From Pseudorasbora parva (lineage: Eukaryota; Chordata; Actinopteri; Cypriniformes; Gobionidae): a DNA stretch of 64,000 nt. Position 1 is the stretch's first letter. Each line of letters begins with the position of its first letter. The DNA lies in contig NC_090174.1 of assembly GCF_024679245.1 (NCBI RefSeq), positions 45,281,688-45,345,687 of the forward strand, in the 5' to 3' direction. Shown here in pieces: positions 57,707 to 64,000 of the stretch. Below the pieces are notes generated by a model, which was not told where the DNA came from, made no database searches, and saw nothing but the letters and a program-made list of their open reading frames with translations. The position numbers and the translations under genes were made by a program.

Positions 57707-58284
57707 CTTTCCAGGTGCACTCTGAAGAACACTGCCTGTGACACCACATGCTTTTGTTTATTGTTTCTGTTTTTATGCCAGCATATAGTTATAATATATA
57801 CATAATTTAATTCATATTTTATTTAAGCAAAACTGGCATACATTATTTAAAATTAGTTTTGTAGTTCAGGCAAAAACTTATGGCAGTGACGTAATGTAGA
57901 ACTTTTTTTTTTTTTCACAGCGCCGGATGTCATATGGTGACATCATAAGAATTATCTTTTACATACAGTACTATAAAGTAAAACATTTAAAGCGGAAAAT
58001 TAACATTTAAAAATAACACATTTCACCATGAAGTCATGTAGTGAATTGTTCTGTGTGTTTAACAATCACCATTATGATATCCAGAGCTGTGAAAAATAAA
58101 AATACACGAAAACACAACACTGCCAGAAGTTTTTTCCCCCAACTTCAAAGGCCCCTTTAAATGATTAAAACTAGATGCTTATCTTAACTTTAAGGTTACT
58201 TTTATCATGTAAACTACCCATATACAACATGTTAAATGCATATGTTTGGAACAGACTAACAGAGGGGAAACAGGTCGCATTTGC
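57707..58284. other. Element B interior, no further gene
   Basis: AT-rich sequence upstream of the MADF exon; presumably its 5' leader and promoter. No other signal seen. Confidence 0.35.
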
Positions 58285-58286
58285 AC

Positions 58287-59474
58287 AGTAGCAGTATTAA
58301 CATTAAGTGACATGGCATCTGACGCACAGGAGCCAATGGCACATGTCGCGACACACGCAGTGGCACTTCCGGTTCTCATTGGCATATGTCAGTGGATAGT
58401 GACATGTGTCACTGACACTGTCACGAAACGCTGACACTGGCAGTGACACTGAGTCGCGGAACATGTCGCTGTATGTGACACTCACTGGCAGATGAGCTGA
58501 ACAACTATACTCACGTAATTGTGGCACAAAAGCCAAAATAAATATCCTATTTTCGTGACTTTTTTCCCCTCTTAAATAAATGTTAATCTAACTTGTTACA
58601 TTTTGTAATTTGTGTTAGTTTGTGACAAGCAGTATCTGAGTGGCATGTGCCACTGAATGATTTATGCAATGCCAATATTGGTGCCAATGTTGTTGATCAC
58701 GCAAACTGCACGTCCTAGAAAACACCTACAAACATAAGTCACTACAAATATCGCATTAACAGTCGCATCCGTTACTGTAGTAAACCTTTAATTTTGCATC
58801 ATGCTGCACGCTCTCCTCTAGGTGTCAGTATAGCCAGCGCAAAGAGTTGAGGAACATCAACGGGTGGTGTATTTGACATTTTGTTTGCAAGTTTGACGGT
58901 AGCAAAAACAGTATCTGATAGTATCAGAGTCTGATATGTTAAGGCAAATTTGTAAATACTTTATCAAATTTATTTTTTGCATACTCAGGCCTACTCAGTC
59001 ATGGCTTTAATATTTCACAACTAATTATATTGGCATTGCATAAATCATTCAGTGGCACATGCCACTCAGATACTGCTTGTCACAAACTAACACATATTAC
59101 TAAATTTAACAAGTTAAATTAACATTTATTTAAGAGGGGAAAAAAGTCACGAAAATAGGATATTTATTTTGGCTTTTGTGCCACAATTACGTGAGTATAG
59201 TTGTTCAGCTCATCTGCCAGTCAGTGTCACATACAGCGACATGTTCCGCGACTCAGTGTCACTGCCAGTGTCAGCGTTTCGTGACAGTGTCAGTGACACA
59301 TGTCACTATCCACTGACATATGCCAATGAGAACCGGAAGTGCCACTGCGTGTGTCGCGACACATGTCACTATCCACTGACATATGCCAATGAGAACCGGA
59401 AGTGCCACTGCGTGTGTCGCGACATGTGCCATTGGCTCCTGTGCGTCAGATGCCATGTCACTTAATGTTAACAC
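58287..59474. mobile_element. Foldback element with about 390-440 bp inverted arms
   Basis: 58287-58673 and 59028-59474 are inverse complements, from TAACATTAAGTGACATGGCA at the outside to AATGATTTATGCAATGCCAA at the inside, with a spacer of about 350 bp. The right arm has an extra tandem copy of a 60-bp segment (59303-59422, with CACATGTCACTATCCACTGA). The arms are dense in GTGAC/GTCAC half-sites. Open frames in the arms are mirror images of one another and not credible genes. Confidence 0.85.
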
Positions 59475-59726
59475 CGTCTCTCCATTTGCAGCAGATATGC
59501 ATTGCTGCATAATGTGCCCATTATGAATCAAAGCACGAGATGACAGGGGTCGAGCAGAACACCGGAATATCTGAGAGAATGGACAATATTTGTCTGTCTG
59601 TGCAATACACGAGCCGCGGTTCAGCTGCACGCGCGACCAATGCTGCCTGAGCACAACGAGCGCGCGCCTCCCGCACTCCATACGCAAAGCTTCTGCGCTG
59701 CCTGCGCATGCAGTGTGAAACCGCCG

Positions 59727-60044
59727 TTAGCATCGAGTTTCTTAACTTTTCCGCTGCCGAAAGCAGAGCCGTGAAGACCAACTTCACCATACTTTCATTG
59801 TTTTGAAGGGCGAGCTGAAATGACGGGAGGGGTTGTGTCGCGAAGATTTGCTTCCCTCGGTCTGCACTTTCCTCAGACATACGTTCTCCACCCACACGAC
59901 ACAGAATTTCATTACAAATATGTACAATTCCGGGGAAATCTGCGTTAACACCAGATAACACCAGCGTTTATATGCAGATTCCGCGTTAATATGCCAATTC
60001 CGCGATTCCGTCCGCGATTCCGTGATCACGGAAATTATAGGGCC
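59727..60044. other. Intron 6 spacer
   Basis: No genes. CCGCGATTCCGTGATCACGG near 60014 is a short palindromic piece of an unidentified repeat. Confidence 0.35.
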
Positions 60045-60836
60045 CTATACTCCTTCCGGTTTCGGAGAGGGGGTCGGCTTGACATCGATAGAGCGGAAGG
60101 TCCTTGTGTGGGCCGTACGGGCTCTTCTCCCGGTAGGGTGCGCACGCACGTGACTAGAGCGAGAGAGGAAATGCACGCCCATAAACACTCGCTCAGCTGC
60201 AGATCCACTCCTCCGTGAACACTTATGACGTGCCACGCTTCACTTTATTCATATGGGTGACATCAAGTGACTTCAACGCTTCAGCCCAGCATTCCGGGAA
60301 GGCAGCGCTGCATTTGAACCGATTTGAATGCAGAAATGACGGGAAGCTTTACAAGCTTCAGGCGCGTCGCAAAGTGGATCTCCACGGTCACTGCTGTCAC
60401 ATGACTTCACCAAATCATACCAAAGAAGTGTGTTTTTGACGGAGCGGTCCCAGCAATAAAGGTTCGGTTAAAACTGCTTCAAATGTCTATGCTGTTGGCT
60501 ATTGTCGCGTGAGTAAACATCAGTAAAAGACACGATCGCGTGCTTCGCCATTCAAATGCGCTAATGGTTACGCCATTGTTGTTCTATGTATAGCGTTACA
60601 GTAGTCTGACGTGAAAAACCGTTTTGCTTGCTACTGCTAAGGTTTAGTCGCATACAATAGTCCATAAACCGAATCATGTCCTCATAAACTGCGAGTAAAC
60701 ACACACAAATGTTGACAGGCCACTAAATACAGTACATACCACAGAGACGGACGGTCCTGCTGTTGCTGTTTCTCCTGTTCAATTTATTTCAGCCTCCGAA
60801 TGATTCTGGATCATATATCTATTAGCTGAATCCAGT
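60045..60836 (+). mobile_element. Kolobok-like fragment, copy 3, ends missing
   Basis: Matches the interior of 2305-3477 in inverse orientation: TCCTTGTGTGGGCCGTACGG, GAAGGCAGCGCTGCATTTGA, CAAATCATACCAAAGAAGTG, and the accessory-exon donor near 60738. The AGGGGGGGTGAAA ends are absent. More diverged from copy 1 than copy 1 is from its own duplicate. Confidence 0.75.
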
Positions 60837-61160
60837 GTTGGGCAAGCTACTTGGAAAATGTAGTGAGCTAAGCTACCAGTTACTCTACATTAAATTAAGC
60901 TTCACTACACTAAAGCTACACCCCCCCACCCCCCCGGAAATGTAGCAAGCTAAGCTACAGCAACTTGGAAAAAAAAGTAGTTTACTACATCTAAGATACT
61001 TATTTAATTAATTTTATATTGAACCCACTTCATTCCAATCAATGCTATTTCAGTGATCAATAAAAGTCAAGCATATAGACATTTTTTTTAGTTATTCAAA
61101 AACTGTCAAAAAAAATCAATTCGGCAAAAAAAAAAGTGATCCATAATATTAACAAAGCCA
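60837..61160. other. Repeat fragment with GTGTTGGGCAAGC start
   Basis: CAGTGTTGGGCAAGCTACTT and repeated AGCTAAGCTAC motifs are a widespread fish repeat type. No gene. Confidence 0.4.
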
Positions 61161-61391
61161 GGGGCCTATTGCACAAAACTAGGATAAGGGATTAAGCCGG
61201 GATATTTTGGTGATTGTCATTTTTATGCAAAAATTAGTACACAGCTGTCATGTTAACATACTCTGAAGGCAAACTCATACCAAGAACTATAATGATAAAG
61301 AAAGATAACTGTATATAAGCAGATAAATTGAGCCAGGATCACCAAAATATCCCGGCATAATCCCTTATCCTAGTATTGTGCAATAGGCCCC
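61161..61391. mobile_element. Short MITE with 53-bp near-perfect TIRs
   Basis: GGGGCCTATTGCACAAAACT ... and the inverse of its right end, GGGGCCTATTGCACAATACT, agree over about 53 bp with about two mismatches. 231 bp long, no coding. Confidence 0.85.
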
Positions 61392-61623
61392 TGGTGTCGA
61401 GAGTGTGTGTGTGTGTGTGTTTGTATATGTAAGTGTATGTGTATGATATGCATACACAACTCAACTTAAAAGAAAAAAAAAAGTCCAGTCCAGAAAGTAC
61501 AGTAGCAAAATAATTAAGACCTGCTCCAAACAGTACCAACATGACAAAAAACAAAACATGTAGCCTGTGTGTACAGTATGAAATCCATTACGCCTATGGA
61601 AAGTCCCCAGAAAACATGGAAAC

Positions 61624-61626
<3 letters not shown>

Positions 61627-61711
<85 letters not shown>
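61627..61711. repeat. (GT)n microsatellite
   Basis: About 42 uninterrupted GT units. Frames through it are artefacts. Confidence 0.95.
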
Positions 61712-61712
<1 letters not shown>

Positions 61713-62560
61713 TCTATCTCCCACACACATGAAACAAGTTTCATTATTTCATTCATATCAAGAGGTGGCCAAGCTGGACCCCGATACTTTTAACAAGAGG
61801 TGTTTATTCAAGTGCAACAGCGAATTGAGCGCTAGGAAAAAAAAGCGCTATCCTGTCTTTACGCGCTCACTGCCAAATGAGTAATCTGAAATGCTTGCGC
61901 GCGCATCTGTGCGAGGCAGAAAGGAACGTAAAAAGGGAAGTATATTCACGTTCTTATCAGTTGAGTTTCCAATTTGAGCTTGATGCTCAGAAATCCTTGG
62001 GAAAACAATTTACAATTTAGAGCAATATACAATGATCTAAACATTGTGACTGGTGGCCACAGGGACCTATATGCATTTGCTTATGTCATGCAGGGCGCTA
62101 CACTGCCACTGTACAATGCGACAAAAAAAGCTGAGCCCTTCCAAACTTTAAAATAAATGCTTCTTTCAACAAGAGGTGAAATTAAATGTCAATAAGCATC
62201 AAACTGCAAAATGTAATGACTGGGTACTTTTTAAGTTAAAATAAAATTGTAAGAAGCAAAAAGTAGTTCCCCCACCCCCCCATGTAATTAAGTAAAAGTA
62301 TAAATATTCAATTAAAATTAAAGTAAAAATCTCCTAAAATTAAAACAGTAAAAGTCAAATTATTTATTTTAATTATCCATATCTGGGAACTTACCTCAGT
62401 GACCATAATGTCATGGTATCAAATTTTATGTATCTGCTTTTATTGGGAAAGTAAATGGTTATCCCATGCCCATAGTGAATTTCTGAACCATAGTTTGTCT
62501 CTTCTTTCAGTTATTGTGTTGGTGGAATTTAATTGCTTTTTTATTATTATTATTTTTCAG
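61712..62560 (+). other. End of intron 6
   Basis: No gene or element recognised. It ends with a polypyrimidine-type stretch and TATTTTTCAG acceptor. Confidence 0.5.
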
Positions 62561-63251
62561 GTATACACAGTTTCTTAAAGAGTTCCTGGAGTCTGCGGAG
62601 CAGTATTACTTTGTTGGATTTCGTGTGCATTATTATGTGTTCACTGATCAACCAGAACAGGTTCCTGCAGTGAAACTGGGTGAAAAACATAATCTGACGG
62701 TGTTGAAAGTCTCTAGTTCTAACAGATGGCAGGATATCAGTTTGAGCAGGATGGCAAGACTGGAGAAACTGATTGAGAGTCGATTGGTCAATGAAGCTGA
62801 CTATGTTTTCAGCCTAGATGTGGATTCAAAGTTCTATGGTCGCTGGGGGGTGGAGTCTTTGGGTCGTCTGGTAGGTGTGATACATCCATGGTTTTATGGT
62901 TCCCCTCGTGAACATTTCACATATGAACGCAGGCCAGAGTCTCAAGCATTCATTCCTCATGCTGAGGGTGATTATTATTATGGTGGGGCTGTGATCGGTG
63001 GTTTATTAAAAGACGTACATCAGCTTGCTAAAACCTGCCGGGAGCAGCTGGACATTGATAAATCTAAATCCATTGAGGCAGTATGGCAGGAGGAGTCTCA
63101 TTTGAACAAGTACTTTCTTTATAACAAACCCAGTAAAGTGCTTTCACCCGAATATCTGTGGGATGACAAAAAATCGAAACCAGGAGAAGTCAAAATCATT
63201 CGCTTCTCTCAAATTCTTAAAAACTATGCTGCAGTTCGTCCAAACCCTTAG
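62561..63251 (+). CDS. gbgt1-like: GT6 glycosyltransferase, exon 7: catalytic domain (GBGT1/ABO-like)
   Basis: 691 nt from the TATTTTTCAG acceptor to TAG, encoding residues 115-344. The family transfers Gal or GalNAc in alpha-1,3 linkage to glycan acceptors in the Golgi with Mn2+ and a UDP-sugar. Visible motifs: YTQFLKEFLESAEQYYFVGF; the metal/UDP motif DVD at residues 201-203 (FSLDVDSKF); FYGSPREHFTYERRPESQAF; GDYYYGGAVIGG, whose Gly-Gly-Ala at 256-258 sits at the ABO 266-268 position and matches GBGT1 (Forssman synthase) rather than A (LGG), B (MGA) or GGTA1 (HAA); catalytic Glu 293 in QEESHLNKY; and KVLSPEYLWDD. NLT is a glycosylation site. Human ABO exon 7 also has 691 coding nt (from memory). 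The domain is intact. Confidence 0.95.
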
Positions 63252-63535
63252 CAGATGTCACCAGAAACTTGAATATCATTGGCACTTAATTTGAAATAAG
63301 TATAAAAAAATTACTTGACATGTCCATACAAATGTTTCACCAATAGACCATGTAGCGAAATATAAATAATATTTAAAAAATAAACAATTATTTCTTACTT
63401 TGGGTTTCATATAGTCCATGTTTGTGTGTGTGTGTGGGGGGGGGGGGCTATGTGTCTCAAATGTACTACTACTACCACTACTATTTATAATAATAATAAA
63501 ATAATAATAATCATGTTTATCTGCTACAAGTTTAA
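63252..63535 (+). other. gbgt1-like: GT6 3' untranslated region
   Basis: Follows the stop codon. An AATAAA polyadenylation signal lies at 63379-63384, so a 3' UTR of roughly 150 nt is likely. A short GT run and a G homopolymer (about 63436-63447) lie beyond it. Confidence 0.6.
63379..63384 (+). terminator. Polyadenylation signal AATAAA
   Basis: First canonical hexamer after the GT6 stop codon on the + strand, 128 bp downstream. Confidence 0.6.
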
Positions 63536-63976
63536 AGGGGTACTTCAGCGCTGGAAAGATGAATCTGTATTTAAACTGGGTCATTAATGTAGTAGAAATG
63601 TGAAATTATTTTTGAATTTGGTCCCTTCTAGACTGAGAAAAGACAGAAAATGTATTTTTGTCTCATGGGGATAAAAGACTACAATTCCCAGAATGCTTCG
63701 CTGCCCTGTGAGGCCATTCCCAAAGCCACGCTACTGGATTACAGTGACTGAGAGAACAGACACTACAATTAAAAACTGAACGTGTCTGTTCAATATAACG
63801 ATCGAGTTGCTGCGTGAGTCTCACAGCACTTACGCTGCAGGACTCAGGAGTCATAAATAAGCTAATGAGTTCTCATGATGAGAGCTGAGGAAATCAGGGG
63901 GGGAAGCACAATCATTTGATTATACTCCAGGGTTTCTACTGATACAAAGCCATATGCTAATCGCTGAAGTAACCCT
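63536..63976. mobile_element. TTAA-flanked MITE (TACTTCAGCG ends)
   Basis: AGGGGTACTTCAGCG and CGCTGAAGTAACCCT are inverted ends flanked by TTAA at 63532-63535 and 63977-63980. 441 bp, no coding. Confidence 0.8.
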
Positions 63977-64000
63977 TTAAGTTATTTTGATTTTGTATAC

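Larger units (their letters stand above)
48007..59726 (-). mobile_element. Element B: PIF/Harbinger-like element split by a retrovirus
   Basis: CGGCGGCTTCACACTGCACG at 48007 and its near inverse complement ending at 59726 form the ends. Alignment continues inward through a GGCAGCGC..GAAGC block. The flanks TCA/TTA fit an eroded 3-bp target. After removing the nested ERV (8.9 kb) and a foldback element, about 1.6 kb remain, including a minus-strand MADF exon typical of Harbinger accessory proteins. The pairing of these distant ends is an inference. Confidence 0.55.

Noticed and set aside
58303..58536. Conserved protein encoded in both arms of the foldback element
   Set aside because: The two frames are identical because the arms are inverted copies; the sequence is dominated by GTGAC repeats and lacks any domain.
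62514..62560. Start of exon 7 coding at an upstream ATG (62514)
   Set aside because: A TATTTTTCAG acceptor ends at 62560, and family similarity and phase begin exactly at 62561. The upstream codons are intron.
62561..63251. GGTA1 (alpha-Gal) or ABO blood-group enzyme as a firm name
   Set aside because: The GGA triplet fits GBGT1 better, but without phylogeny only GT6 membership is certain, so a '-like' name is used.

Overview
The window looks like ray-finned fish DNA, most probably from a cyprinid. It is intron-rich and AT-rich, with long CA/GT/AT microsatellites. It is crowded with element types common in teleosts: Kolobok-like TTAA elements with a THAP exon, hAT and PIF/Harbinger-like elements, BEL/Pao LTR retrotransposons, an endogenous retrovirus, tRNA-derived SINEs and a LINE tail. 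Nothing suggests a bacterial or viral genome. The species cannot be fixed from the sequence alone.

The one host gene I can assemble runs along the whole + strand. It is a seven-exon GT6-family glycosyltransferase of the ABO / alpha-1,3-galactosyltransferase / GBGT1 (Forssman synthase) family. The exons are 8868-8929 or its duplicate 18487-18548, then 33771-33809, 36005-36031, 37568-37615, 43221-43250, 43361-43498 and 62561-63251. All six junctions have GT/AG ends and the same phase. The exons sum to 1035 nt, or 344 residues plus stop. The product is predicted to be a type II Golgi membrane enzyme with a DVD metal-binding motif and a Gly-Gly-Ala donor-specificity triplet like that of GBGT1.

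Almost everything else is mobile DNA in the 5' flank and introns. Positions 561-10179 are repeated in tandem at 10180-19797 with almost no divergence, so the first coding exon is present twice. The unit holds most of a TIR element (45-7550) that itself carries a MITE and two Kolobok-like elements; one Kolobok copy has a hAT element inserted in its THAP exon. Intron 1 further contains a Harbinger element with a Myb-like ORF remnant, a LINE tail, and a non-autonomous LTR element. The left LTR of that last element was split by a nearly intact BEL/Pao retrotransposon (22168-29611, minus strand) whose polyprotein frame has one in-frame stop.

Introns 2 to 4 hold SINEs, a hAT element and a degraded BEL-like element (38298-43085, minus strand). 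Intron 6 (19 kb) holds a Harbinger-like element with a MADF exon. That element is split by a decayed endogenous retrovirus (48302-57225, minus strand, tRNA-Pro type primer site), which in turn carries a hAT element. A 1.2 kb foldback element, a Kolobok fragment and several MITEs follow before the last exon.

Most insertions are bounded by target-site duplications read directly from the sequence, so their relative order can be worked out. I see no CRISPR array, rRNA gene or functional tRNA gene.
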